From assembly GCF_002995845.1 (NCBI RefSeq), contig NZ_PVXP01000001.1:1-64000 (forward strand): a stretch of 64,000 nt of DNA, given 5' to 3'. Below are positions 45,975 to 55,020 of this stretch, piece after piece. Below the pieces are notes generated by a model that was not told the DNA's origin, ran no database searches, and was given only the letters and a program-made list of their open reading frames with translations. The stretch's first letter is position 1, and each line of letters opens with the position of its first letter. This DNA comes from Clostridium luticellarii. Lineage in GTDB: Bacteria; Bacillota; Clostridia; Clostridiales; Clostridiaceae. The position numbers were made by a program, and so were the translations under genes.

Positions 45975-46300
45975 TTGCTATACTCCCACACACTCTGTGA
46001 AAGCGACTGTCACCAAATCAAATATTTGGGATATCTGCTTTTCTCAAAGTGGGAGATAAGCACTGCTGTGCGCCTGGATAAGGTGATTCTTAGGTTCGCA
46101 ATGATTTTGCTTATGAGAAAAATCTTTTTCAAGAACCTTAGAAGAGCCAATGCAGGGGTGTAACAGTTCTTAACCTGCCATGTTGTAAAACTGGAAGGTT
46201 TTAGAACTGGCAGCCATCGGATAAGTTCTGCTAAGATCCAGGTGGAGAAAAGTATTCATTATTAGCAAACTCTACCTGAGCCAAGAATCACTTGATTTCA
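45975..46300 (+). ncRNA. Large structured RNA candidate (raiA-like or transposon omega-RNA-like)
   Basis: About 325 nt with no credible protein but several mutually compatible helices: CTCCCAC 45983-45989 with 46049-46055; AGGTGATT 46081-46088 with AATCACTT 46286-46293, closing a large domain; TAGGTTC 46091-46097 with GAACCTT 46133-46139 (one mismatch); CAGTTCT 46164-46170 with AGAACTG 46203-46209; AAAAC/GTTTT within it; CAGGTGGAG 46239-46247 with CTCTACCTG 46270-46278. G-T pairs in two helices work only if the plus strand is transcribed. No known riboswitch signature fits. The clostridial raiA-motif RNA and an IS605-type omega RNA remnant are possibilities I cannot tell apart by eye. Confidence 0.55.
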
Positions 46301-46534
46301 CATATATATTTGCTATCACATTAATCATAAATTTTAAAATTACATTAGTGCATAATTATCTGAGTGTGATACATATACAATATTTTAAATATGTCCGCCA
46401 TAATATGAAAATTTACAAATATATATAGGCATATTTTATTACTAAGTAATATTTTTGTCAAAATTTTTATTAAAATAATTAGTAAATGTTAAATTCTTAT
46501 TTTTATGAATTTTTTCAATTATTAGTGTAAGATA

Positions 46535-46573
46535 AAAAAAGACATTCAGGCTAAAATCCCGAATGTCTTTTTT
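46535..46573 (-). terminator. Terminator after the ABC exporter operon
   Basis: A 13-bp stem (AAAAAAGACATTC and complement) plus inner G-C pairs, with T-runs on either strand. It ends the minus-strand ABC transporter transcript; the RNA candidate lies beyond. Confidence 0.85.
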
Positions 46574-46631
46574 GATAGTTTTCAATAGTCCTGATAACTT
46601 TTCATTCCTAGACTCTGATATTTGAATTCGA

Positions 46632-48479
46632 CTAGGCAACTTCAAACTGGCTATTGTAGAGGTCTGCATACACTCCGCCCTTTTCAAGAAGTTGGCTGTG
46701 ACTTCCCTGCTCAACAATATCACCATGATCCATGACAAGTATCAGATCAGCATCACGAATTGTAGATAGGCGGTGGGCAATTATAAAACTTGTACGCCCT
46801 TTCATAAGATTATCCATAGCCTTTTGAATCTGCAGCTCCGTACGGGTATCCACGGAACTTGTAGCTTCATCCAGAATAAGTATCTTAGGATTTGCAAGTA
46901 TTGCCCTTGCAATGGTAAGCAGCTGCTTCTGGCCCTGGGACACATTTGAAGTCTCTTCATTCAATATCATATTATATCCATCAGGCAGTGTGTGTACAAA
47001 ACTGTCCACATGAGCTGCCTTTGCAGCTGCAACAACTTCCTCATCAGTTGCATCAAGACGCCCATAACGAATGTTTTCCATTATGCTCCCATTGTAAAGC
47101 CATGCATCCTGGAGTACCATACCGAACATGGATCTGAGATCCTTCCTGGTAAAGTCCCTTATATCATGGCCGTCTACAAGTATCTGACCTGCATTTATAT
47201 CATAAAAACGCATGAGAAGTTTTATGATTGTTGTTTTTCCAGCCCCGGTAGGACCTACAATGGCAATTCTCTGACCGGGCTTAACAGAAGCTGAAAAGTT
47301 ATTTATGATAATTTTGTCAGGATCGTACCCAAAGTGAACATTTTTAAATTCCACATGACCCTGTATATTTTCAGGTCTTGCAACAACAGAAGTTTCAGGA
47401 GTTTCCTCTTCCTCTTCCAGAAATTCAAAAATACGCTCCGCTGATGCTGCTGTCTGCTGAAGTATATTCGAGATATTTGCAATTTGTGAAATAGGCTGTG
47501 TAAAAGATCGCACATACTGAACAAATGCCTGGATGTCACCTACCTCGATGGCTTTCTTTGCTGCCAGCCAGCCTCCCAAAATACATATTCCAACATAACC
47601 CAGATTACCTACAAAATTCATCATAGGCATCATTATACCGGATAAAAACTGAGATTTCCAGGCTGATCCAAATAGTCTTCTATTCATTCTGTTGAATTTT
47701 TCAATGCTGTCTTTTTCACCGTTAAAGGCCTTCATTACAATATGTCCACCATACATCTCTTCAACATGACCATTTAAATTCCCGAGATAATCCTGCTGCT
47801 GCTTAAAATATTTTTGTGAATATTTTACAATGAGCATTATAAACCCCATGGATACGGGAATTATACAAAGTGCTACAAGAGTCATCTGCCAGCTTATACT
47901 GAACATCATAACCAATACTCCCAGGACCATGGTAACAGAAGTGATAATCTGTCCTAAACTCTGATTGAGAGTCTGGCTCAGAGTATCCACATCATTGGTA
48001 ACTCTGGACAGCACCTCACCATGATTGGTTTTGTCAAAATATTTTAAAGGCATATGGTTTATTTTTTCTGAAATATCTTTTCTGAATTTATAGCTTACCT
48101 TCATGGATACTCCAGACATTATCCAGCCCTGAACATAGGCAAATAATGATCCCACCGCATATAGAACCGCAAGCAGCACAATTATTCTGCCTATATAGAC
48201 AAAATCTATACTTCCAGTACCAGATATCTTTGCCATGACACCCTCAAATAATTTAGTGGTGGCTTTTCCAAGTATCTTAGGACCTACTATGGAAAATACA
48301 GTACTTGCAACAGCAAAAATCACTACAACAGTAATTGATGTCTTATATATACCTAAATAACCCATAAGTTTTTTCATGGTATCCTTAAAATTATGAGCCT
48401 TTTCCCCGGCAATTATCATACCTCCCGGACCTCTGTTTTTCCTCACAGAGGGTCTTCGCCCGCCATTGTGTTCACTCAT
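46632..48479 (-). CDS. ABC exporter, ATP-binding/permease half 2
   Basis: 615 residues. A six-helix exporter domain (about 35-340) is followed by a nucleotide-binding domain with Walker A GPTGAGKTTII, signature VSQGQKQL and Walker B ILILDEATSSVD (catalytic Glu present). The signature departs from LSGGQ, as in heterodimeric exporters of the LmrCD/BmrCD type. The start overlaps the partner's stop as ATGA. Confidence 0.94.
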   Translation of the reverse strand: MSEHNGGRRPSVRKNRGPGGMIIAGEKAHNFKDTMKKLMGYLGIYKTSITVVVIFAVASTVFSIVGPKILGKATTKLFEGVMAKISGTGSIDFVYIGRIIVLLAVLYAVGSLFAYVQGWIMSGVSMKVSYKFRKDISEKINHMPLKYFDKTNHGEVLSRVTNDVDTLSQTLNQSLGQIITSVTMVLGVLVMMFSISWQMTLVALCIIPVSMGFIMLIVKYSQKYFKQQQDYLGNLNGHVEEMYGGHIVMKAFNGEKDSIEKFNRMNRRLFGSAWKSQFLSGIMMPMMNFVGNLGYVGICILGGWLAAKKAIEVGDIQAFVQYVRSFTQPISQIANISNILQQTAASAERIFEFLEEEEETPETSVVARPENIQGHVEFKNVHFGYDPDKIIINNFSASVKPGQRIAIVGPTGAGKTTIIKLLMRFYDINAGQILVDGHDIRDFTRKDLRSMFGMVLQDAWLYNGSIMENIRYGRLDATDEEVVAAAKAAHVDSFVHTLPDGYNMILNEETSNVSQGQKQLLTIARAILANPKILILDEATSSVDTRTELQIQKAMDNLMKGRTSFIIAHRLSTIRDADLILVMDHGDIVEQGSHSQLLEKGGVYADLYNSQFEVA

Positions 48480-50701
48480 GCCAATTCCTCCTTAGACAGC
48501 TGTGATAATGCTATTTCCCTGTAGGTTTCACATTTCTCCATGAGTTCATCATGGGTGCCGACGCCAACTATTTTTCCCTCTTCAAGCACTACTATCTGCT
48601 GGGCATTCTTGATTGTGGAAATACGCTGGGCGACTATAAGAATGGTGCTGGATTTTGTCTCAGTATTAAGAGCCCTCCTGAGAGCCGAATCAGTTTTAAA
48701 ATCAAGTGCCGAAAAACTATCATCAAATATATATATCTTTGCTTTTTTCACAAGAGCTCTGGCAATAGACAATCTCTGCTTTTGTCCTCCCGATACATTT
48801 GAACCTCCCTGAGAAATTTCACTTTCAAACTTTTCAGGTTTTTCATCAATAAATTCCTGCGCCTGTGCAATTTGGGCCGCTTTTTCTATATCATCAGCCG
48901 AGGCGTCAGCTCTAGCGTACTTCAAATTGGATTCAATAGTACCTTTAAACAACGACCCCTTTTGAGGTACATAACCAATAAGATCTCTAAGCTCATGCTG
49001 TGCAACCTTCCTTATATCAATTCCATCAATAAGAATTTGTCCCTCGGTCACATCATAAAAACGGGGTACCAAATTGATAACAGTGGACTTGCCAGAACCA
49101 GTGGAACCAATAAAAGCTGTTGTCTGACCGGGCAGTGCCTTAAAATTTATGTCACTTAATACATTTTTCTCTGCTCCCTCATATTTGAAAGAGACATTTT
49201 TAAATTCTATCACACCTCTAATTTCATCAGGAAAGTGAACAGGCTTCTCTGGATCCACAATGGAGGGCTTTATTTTCAAAACCTCATTGACTCTCTGGAC
49301 AGATACTGAAGCCCTTGGTATCAAAATAAACATAAAGGACATCATGAGAAAAGCAAATATAATCTGCATGGCATACTGCATGAATGCCATCATATCTCCT
49401 ACCTGCATGCTTGAATTTGCAATCTGATGTGCACCAACCCAGACTATAAGTATTGTAACACCATTCATTATGAGCATCATGGCCGGGAACATGGCAGACA
49501 TGACACGGTTTATAAACAAGTTTGTATCTGTCAGATCCTGATTTGCCCTGTCAAACCTGGTTTCTTCAAATCTCTGGGTATTAAATGCCCTTACCACCAT
49601 CATTCCAGACAGGTTTTCACGGGTGATCAGATTCAATTTATCTACCAGCTTCTGAACGATTTTAAATTTGGGGAAAGCAACTGCAAATATACTTCCGATA
49701 AGTCCCAATAAAACCACCACTGCCAGGGAAATAATCCAGGTCATGGAGGTGCTCTTGTTAAGAACCTTTAAAATTCCACCAACGCCAAGAATAGGCGCAT
49801 ATATAAGCATCCTAACTGCAAGAAAAACAACCAGCTGTATCTGGGTAATGTCATTGGTAGTCCTTGTTATCAGCGATGCTGTGGAAAATTTATTGAATTC
49901 CTCATTGGAGAAACTCTCCACTTTGACAAATAGATCTCTGCGCAGATTTTTGGAAAGCCCTGCTGCAATTCTTGCTCCTATAAGTCCCACCGCGATAGTA
50001 CAGACTGCACCAAGAAGAGAAATAAGAAGCATGATTACACCCATATGAATAATATATCCACTCTGAATTTTATTTGTATCGATTCCCACTGCCTTATATT
50101 CATCCTTGACTGGATCCGATGCTGCTTGTATTATCATACTGTCACCCAGTGAAGTAAATTTTTTATTCATATTTTCACTTATCTTTAGGCGCTGTGCTTC
50201 AGGCAGTTTTGAAAACAGTGCAAATAAATCTGTATCTGCAGGTATTTTCTGCCCATTAAAGTTTATCACTCCATTTTTGGCACCAGCTTTAATCTTTTCA
50301 ACACTGGAAACAGCCAAAAAAGCCTTTCCCATTACAGGATTCATCCTGCCAATCTGTGACTTATCCACATTTTTCAAAATATATAGAGGTTCACTTTCAA
50401 GTTTGGGATAATCTTTACTGTATTCGCTGTAATTTGAACTGGATTTATCCACCAGTGTATAATTTTCCAGTACTCCCTGCCTATCCCCCTCATTAATAAA
50501 TAATAGAAGTCTGTTCATTTCACTTTCTCTCACTGCTTTTGGCACGGCATTTTCAATGCCACCCTGCTGTATTCCCACATTTACAACATTAGACATGTAG
50601 TCCGGCAGGGCCAGGTCACACATTGCCTGTACAAAAAGCAAAATCACTGCACTTATCACAAGCGCAATAAATGGCTTTAAATATTTCATCAACTTAAGCA
50701 T
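48476..50701 (-). CDS. ABC exporter, ATP-binding/permease half 1
   Basis: About 741 residues, longer than usual because of a roughly 150-residue extracytoplasmic insert between the first two helices (about 40-215). Walker A GSTGSGKSTVI and signature VSGGQKQRL are canonical, but Walker B reads YIFDDSFSALD, with Asp instead of the catalytic Glu. With its partner this predicts one degenerate and one active ATP site. GTG 50713 is too close to GAGGAG; ATG 50701 is preferred. The operon is led by marR. Confidence 0.92.
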   Translation of the reverse strand: MLKLMKYLKPFIALVISAVILLFVQAMCDLALPDYMSNVVNVGIQQGGIENAVPKAVRESEMNRLLLFINEGDRQGVLENYTLVDKSSSNYSEYSKDYPKLESEPLYILKNVDKSQIGRMNPVMGKAFLAVSSVEKIKAGAKNGVINFNGQKIPADTDLFALFSKLPEAQRLKISENMNKKFTSLGDSMIIQAASDPVKDEYKAVGIDTNKIQSGYIIHMGVIMLLISLLGAVCTIAVGLIGARIAAGLSKNLRRDLFVKVESFSNEEFNKFSTASLITRTTNDITQIQLVVFLAVRMLIYAPILGVGGILKVLNKSTSMTWIISLAVVVLLGLIGSIFAVAFPKFKIVQKLVDKLNLITRENLSGMMVVRAFNTQRFEETRFDRANQDLTDTNLFINRVMSAMFPAMMLIMNGVTILIVWVGAHQIANSSMQVGDMMAFMQYAMQIIFAFLMMSFMFILIPRASVSVQRVNEVLKIKPSIVDPEKPVHFPDEIRGVIEFKNVSFKYEGAEKNVLSDINFKALPGQTTAFIGSTGSGKSTVINLVPRFYDVTEGQILIDGIDIRKVAQHELRDLIGYVPQKGSLFKGTIESNLKYARADASADDIEKAAQIAQAQEFIDEKPEKFESEISQGGSNVSGGQKQRLSIARALVKKAKIYIFDDSFSALDFKTDSALRRALNTETKSSTILIVAQRISTIKNAQQIVVLEEGKIVGVGTHDELMEKCETYREIALSQLSKEELA

Positions 50702-50720
50702 TACATCATTCACTCCTCGT

Positions 50721-51158
50721 TCATTTTTGCCTATCCATTACTTTTTCCAATGTATACAATCCCCTGCTTATTATATCTATTTCCTCCGGAGTAGCCATAT
50801 TCATCATGGATTGAAATATTTTATCAACTTCTTCATGTTTAGTATCAGCAATTTTTTTAAATTCAGGAGTAACCTCCACGTAGACTATTCTCCTGTCTTC
50901 CCTGCTCCTTGCTCTTTTTACAATATTCTGCTTCTCCAATCTGTCAATGATTCCCGATACAGTACTGTTGGACAAACTCATTTTTTCACTCAGATCACTT
51001 ATTTTCATTTTTCCATGACGAATCAAATTCATAACTACAAAGAGCTGTGGTCCGGTGAGATTAAGTTCTTTAAAATGCTGTGCCATAATTTTATGTGCAT
51101 TTTTCATCACTCTCTTTATTGTTCTGAGCAGCCTTATTCCATCTTCTACATCGCTCAT
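50721..51158 (-). CDS. MarR-family regulator of the ABC exporter
   Basis: About 145 residues. Winged helix with ISDLSEKMSLSNSTVSGIIDRLEKQNIV and RSREDRRIVYVEVT wing. Start at 51158, after AAGGGAAGAGAGG; an upstream ATG at 51215 lies inside the predicted operator. It is first in the operon and likely represses it. Confidence 0.9.
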   Translation of the reverse strand: MSDVEDGIRLLRTIKRVMKNAHKIMAQHFKELNLTGPQLFVVMNLIRHGKMKISDLSEKMSLSNSTVSGIIDRLEKQNIVKRARSREDRRIVYVEVTPEFKKIADTKHEEVDKIFQSMMNMATPEEIDIISRGLYTLEKVMDRQK

Positions 51159-51185
51159 GTCCTCTCTTCCCTTCAGAATATTCTC

Positions 51186-51212
51186 ATATTTCGTATAAAA
51201 ATATTTCGTATA
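51186..51212. promoter_or_regulatory. Direct repeat ATATTTCGTATA before marR, probable operator
   Basis: Two perfect 12-bp copies at 51186-51197 and 51201-51212 (15-bp period) lie just upstream of the marR ATG. Likely binding site for the MarR protein, covering the transcript start. Confidence 0.6.
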
Positions 51213-51264
51213 CAAAATGTATTTTACTTCATTATTTTATTTTAGTCAAATATATTTTTTACCA

Positions 51265-51308
51265 CAAAAAACAGAAAGATCTCCCAGTAATTTCTGGAAC
51301 ATCTTTCT
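51265..51308 (-). terminator. Terminator after enoate reductase gene
   Basis: AGAAAGAT pairs with ATCTTTCT and an inner CCAG with CTGG; the minus strand then reads GTTTTTTG. Confidence 0.8.
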
Positions 51309-51347
51309 TCAAATTTAAAGCAAATTATCAGCTAACAATTTCCGTCA

Positions 51348-53351
51348 TCAGCAGTTAAGTCCAATTTCATTTCCACTCCAAATTGCATCCATTATGTTGG
51401 CAGTTTGATATGCATCTCCTATCAGGTACAAGTCTGCCATTTTGCCGTTCAACTTTTCATACAATTCCCTGTTGGGTTTAAATCCAATGGCAATTACAAC
51501 AGTATCTGCAGCTAAATTTTGTTTTTTAAACTTATTGTCAATAAGCAGGACACCATCCTCCGTCACCTCAAGGAGAGAATTTCCGGTGATGGTTTTAATA
51601 TTATACTTTTCAAGAAGATCTATGAGCATTATTTTATTCATGTGTGGAACAGGCTTCCCTGAATTCAATATACGATCCCTGGCTTCTATAATTGTAACCT
51701 GCTTTCCCTGTTTTGCAAGATAAAGGGCAGTTTCACATCCCACAAGCCCTCCGCCGACTACAACTACATTCCCTCCTGCCTGTTTTCCGCCATTTAAAAT
51801 TTCAACGGCAGTTGCAACTTTGTCTTTTTCCATGCCGGGCAGGTTTAATTTGATATCTTTTGCACCGGTGGCAATTATAATCACATCAGGTTTTTCTCTT
51901 TCAACAAGTGCCTCTGTTACTTCCGTATTAAAAATTGTTTTGATTTTAAGCTCTTTCATTTCATTTTTATACCATTCAAGCAGCCTCCTGTCATCCACCT
52001 TAAAATCCGGAACGGATCCGGGAACAACTTCCCCGCCGAGCTCTTTAGTACTTTCATAAAGTGTAACATTGTGTCCTCTCATAGTTGCAATTCTGGCTGC
52101 CTCCATTCCTGCAATTCCGCCTCCTGCAACCATAACCTTCTTTACTTTAGGTACAGGCTTTATCTCATAATATCTCTCCCTTCCAGCCGCAGGATTTACC
52201 GTGCAGCTCAAGGGTTTTCCCTCAAACCCTCTTCCAAGGCATCCTGTATGGCATCCGATACAGGGACGAATTCTTTCAGGATGATTTTCGAGAACCTTTT
52301 TAGGCCAGTATGCATCACAGAGAAGAGGTCTTCCAAGTCCTATCATATCAGCAGCTTCATTATCAAGAGCTTTTTCAGCCAAATCCGGTATACCAAGTTT
52401 TCCTGCAACTATAATAGGAATGTTCACAGCTTTTTTCAGCTCTTTTGTATAAGGAAGGTACAGTCCATCTTTCTGATAAAGTGGTGGATGTGCCCAATAC
52501 CAGGCATCATATGTACCTAAATCTGTATTTAATTCATCATATCCTGCGGCCTCCAGGATTTTTGCGGCTTCAATGCCTTCTTCCAGATCCCTGCCCTTTT
52601 CAATATAATCTTCATCCGGAAGTCCGCCTTTTCTCCAATCCTTTATACAGCTCTTCACACTATATCTCAGACCCACAGGGAAATCATCCCCAACTTCAGC
52701 TTTTATCCCCTGTACTATTTCTATTGGAAGCTGCATCCTTCCCCTCAAATCTCCGCCGTATTTATCTGTTCTCCTGTTAAATATGGCCAATGTGAATTGA
52801 TCCAGTAGATATCCTTCATGCACTGCATGTATCTCAACACCGTCAAATCCAGCCTGGTGTGCAATTTCAGCACCTTCAACAAATTTTGTAACTATCCATT
52901 CAACTTCCGAAGTGGTAAGAGCTCTGCAGGTAACCGTGGGATCCCAATAATTAGGAATATCCGAAGCAGATACCGGCTGAGATCTTAAAAGTGTGCCCGG
53001 TGCACCACTTCTTCCAAAGCCCATAGTAAGCTGCAAAAATATCTTTGAACCATAAGCATGAACCCGCTCCGCCATCTCACAAGATGTCATCAAAAACCTG
53101 CCTGGATTTATTGATATAATGGGAATAACACCTGGTACAACCTTATCCAGTTCATTTTCCACCTTCGTAATACTGGTTATAATAAGACCTGTTCCCCCTT
53201 TAGCCCTTTCCACATAATAGTCTATGGCTCTCTGATTATAACATCCTTCATTATCTACAAGTCCAAAAGCCCCCATAGGCGCCATGGATATTTTGTTTTT
53301 TATTTCTATTTTTCCTATCTTAATGGGTTGAAACAAAGATTTGATTTCCAT
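51348..53351 (-). CDS. 2-enoate reductase / FadH-like NADH:flavin oxidoreductase
   Basis: About 667 residues. The N-terminal Old-yellow-enzyme barrel (1-340; FQPIKIGKIEIKNKISMAPM, VEIHAVHEGYLLDQF) binds FMN. A CIGCHTGC cluster and further cysteine (SCTVNP) bind 4Fe-4S. Two Rossmann blocks (MVAGGGIAGMEAARI, VVVVGGGLVGCETALYLA) bind FAD and NADH. Length matches clostridial enoate reductases, which reduce 2-enoates, for example cinnamate, in amino acid fermentation; 2,4-dienoyl-CoA reductase is the alternative. ATG 53351 follows AGGAGG. Monocistronic. Confidence 0.9.
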   Translation of the reverse strand: MEIKSLFQPIKIGKIEIKNKISMAPMGAFGLVDNEGCYNQRAIDYYVERAKGGTGLIITSITKVENELDKVVPGVIPIISINPGRFLMTSCEMAERVHAYGSKIFLQLTMGFGRSGAPGTLLRSQPVSASDIPNYWDPTVTCRALTTSEVEWIVTKFVEGAEIAHQAGFDGVEIHAVHEGYLLDQFTLAIFNRRTDKYGGDLRGRMQLPIEIVQGIKAEVGDDFPVGLRYSVKSCIKDWRKGGLPDEDYIEKGRDLEEGIEAAKILEAAGYDELNTDLGTYDAWYWAHPPLYQKDGLYLPYTKELKKAVNIPIIVAGKLGIPDLAEKALDNEAADMIGLGRPLLCDAYWPKKVLENHPERIRPCIGCHTGCLGRGFEGKPLSCTVNPAAGRERYYEIKPVPKVKKVMVAGGGIAGMEAARIATMRGHNVTLYESTKELGGEVVPGSVPDFKVDDRRLLEWYKNEMKELKIKTIFNTEVTEALVEREKPDVIIIATGAKDIKLNLPGMEKDKVATAVEILNGGKQAGGNVVVVGGGLVGCETALYLAKQGKQVTIIEARDRILNSGKPVPHMNKIMLIDLLEKYNIKTITGNSLLEVTEDGVLLIDNKFKKQNLAADTVVIAIGFKPNRELYEKLNGKMADLYLIGDAYQTANIMDAIWSGNEIGLNC

Positions 53352-53443
53352 ATTAATTTTTCCTCCTGGCATATAATTGATAGTATTTCATAATTCCAAT
53401 CTATCTGATTTTATATTTTCCACTTTCAGTTTAAATATACTGT

Positions 53444-53473
53444 GGAATATTATTTTTATGCATACACATACTA
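53444..53473 (+). promoter_or_regulatory. Sporulation-type (sigma-G/E-like) promoter before SDR
   Basis: GGAATA and CATACTA separated by 17 bp, close to the Bacillus sigma-G consensus TGAATA-N17/18-CATACTA. The sigma class is inferred from Bacillus rules. Confidence 0.5.
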
Positions 53474-53520
53474 TTTGTTGTTGAATATTTACAGAAATAG
53501 AAAAGGAGGAAATTTTAAAC

Positions 53521-54396
53521 ATGGATGATAATTTTTATCTAAATTTTACCAAAACCCTTCCCCAGCAGAAACAAAACAAACAGCCCGGAACAGAATTGGA
53601 AATGAATCCAAAGCCGGTAAGTGAGAATCCTGAATACAGGGGTTCCGATAAATTAAAAGACAAGACGGTTTTAATTACAGGAGGAGACAGCGGCATAGGG
53701 AAAGCCGTATCGATAGCTTTTGCCAAAGAAGGTGCGGATCTGGCAATAATATATTATAACGAGCAGGAGGATGCAGATAATACAAAGAAAATCATAGAAA
53801 CTATCGGGAGAAAGTGCACTTTGATTCCAGGAGATGTTTCAGACTCGGATTTTTGCAAAACTGCTGTTGAAAAAGCCATAAAAGCCTACAATAAAATAGA
53901 TGTTCTCGTAAATAATGCAGCAGTGCAGTTCCCTCAAAACAGCATTGAAGATATAACGGACGAGCAGCTGGAAAAAACGTTCAGAACAAATATTTTCAGC
54001 ATGTTTTATATAACGAGGTCAGTGCTGCCCCACCTCAAGCCAGGCTGCTGCATAATAAACACAGCCTCTATAACCGCCTACAGGGGGAATGAGGAATTAA
54101 TCGATTATTCTTCTACAAAAGGTGCAATTGTATCCTTTACCCGATCCCTGGCACTATCCCTTATAGGCAGCAATATAAGAGTAAATGCTGTTGCACCGGG
54201 TCCAATTTGGACTCCTCTCATACCTTCTTCCTACAGTCCCCAGAAAGTCGGTGAATTCGGTTCCAACACACCTATTGGAAGGCCTGGACAGCCAGTGGAA
54301 CTGGCATCTGCTTATGTATTTCTGGCATCTCCCGAAGCCTCTTATATCACCGGTGAAACCATACATGTAAATGGCGGAGGCTTTATAGGTGGCTGA
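53521..54396 (+). CDS. Short-chain dehydrogenase/reductase (YhdF/GSP39-like)
   Basis: 291 residues. An N-terminal extension (about 1-45) precedes TGGDSGIGKAV, NNAAV, and active-site YSSTKGAIV, all intact. The extension and C-terminal GGGFIGG fit the YhdF/YghA stress-protein SDR group. GGAGG precedes the ATG. The promoter resembles sporulation types, and CotF-like genes follow. Confidence 0.93.
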   Translation: MDDNFYLNFTKTLPQQKQNKQPGTELEMNPKPVSENPEYRGSDKLKDKTVLITGGDSGIGKAVSIAFAKEGADLAIIYYNEQEDADNTKKIIETIGRKCTLIPGDVSDSDFCKTAVEKAIKAYNKIDVLVNNAAVQFPQNSIEDITDEQLEKTFRTNIFSMFYITRSVLPHLKPGCCIINTASITAYRGNEELIDYSSTKGAIVSFTRSLALSLIGSNIRVNAVAPGPIWTPLIPSSYSPQKVGEFGSNTPIGRPGQPVELASAYVFLASPEASYITGETIHVNGGGFIGG

Positions 54397-54452
54397 TACA
54401 AAATCACCTGGAAAGAACTTCTTAAATTATTCACAATAATTTTTTATATTTC

Positions 54453-54483
54453 TGCATAATTGAAATTAAAATCAAACATAATA
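54453..54483 (+). promoter_or_regulatory. Sporulation-type promoter before CotF-like genes
   Basis: TGCATA (54453-54458) and CATAATA (54477-54483) with an 18-bp spacer, one mismatch each from the Bacillus sigma-G type consensus. Confidence 0.5.
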
Positions 54484-54518
54484 ACTACTGGTAAAAAAAA
54501 TGAAAGGGGTATTATACT

Positions 54519-54704
54519 ATGTCACAATTAAATCAACAAGAACTTCAAAATCTCAGACATCTTATCGGAGCACATGACACAGCTTATGAAAAAATGCAGG
54601 CATATTTACAGAATTGCACTGATCCGGAGGTAAAATCATACTTTCAAAAATCAGCACAAGATGCTCAGAAAACAAAACAGCAATTGATGTCATTTTTAAA
54701 TTAG
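54519..54704 (+). CDS. CotF-like small protein, first of two
   Basis: 61 residues, helical, Gln/Asn-rich, opening MSQLNQQELQNLRHLIGAHD. It resembles the N-terminal half of short coat-F-type spore proteins. GAAAGGGG precedes the ATG. It lies 11 bp before the second CotF-like gene. Confidence 0.7.
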   Translation: MSQLNQQELQNLRHLIGAHDTAYEKMQAYLQNCTDPEVKSYFQKSAQDAQKTKQQLMSFLN

Positions 54705-54715
54705 GAGGGAAAAAC

Positions 54716-54964
54716 ATGCAGGATAAAATAATGGTGAACGATACGCTTTCAATGGTTAAAGGTGAATTAGCAACCTATGCAAACGTAATAGCCGAATGCG
54801 CTAATCCCAATCTCAGATCAACAATTCAACAGATCCGAAACAACTGTGAAACATCTCAATACGAACTCTATAAAATTGCCCAGTCAAAGGGCTATTACAA
54901 ACCCGCAATGATGGCTGACAGCAATGATGTTCAACAGCTTAAATCACAACTTATGGGTCAATAA
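54716..54964 (+). CDS. CotF-like spore coat protein, second of two
   Basis: 82 residues. The central ANVIAECANPNLRSTIQQIR and the YELYKIAQSKGYYKPA end match the coat F domain. Ribosome binding site AGGAGG. Probably a spore coat component made with the preceding small gene. Confidence 0.85.
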   Translation: MQDKIMVNDTLSMVKGELATYANVIAECANPNLRSTIQQIRNNCETSQYELYKIAQSKGYYKPAMMADSNDVQQLKSQLMGQ

Positions 54965-54978
54965 GACGTCTATTTACA

Positions 54979-55011
54979 TTTATAAGTATCAGTAAAACTG
55001 ATACTTATAAA
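54979..55011. terminator. Terminator between convergent CotF and threonine ammonia-lyase genes
   Basis: Perfect 15-bp stem (TTTATAAGTATCAGT and complement) with AAA loop. Serves both strands. Confidence 0.8.
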
Positions 55012-55020
55012 TTCCATTTT

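Noticed and set aside
45975-46163. 62-codon plus-strand frame (TTG start) inside the structured region
   Set aside because: No ribosome binding site, odd composition, and it lies across the RNA helices; kept as RNA only.
46442-46738. 98-codon minus-strand frame past the ABC exporter
   Set aside because: Runs through the terminator hairpin and overlaps the real gene out of frame.
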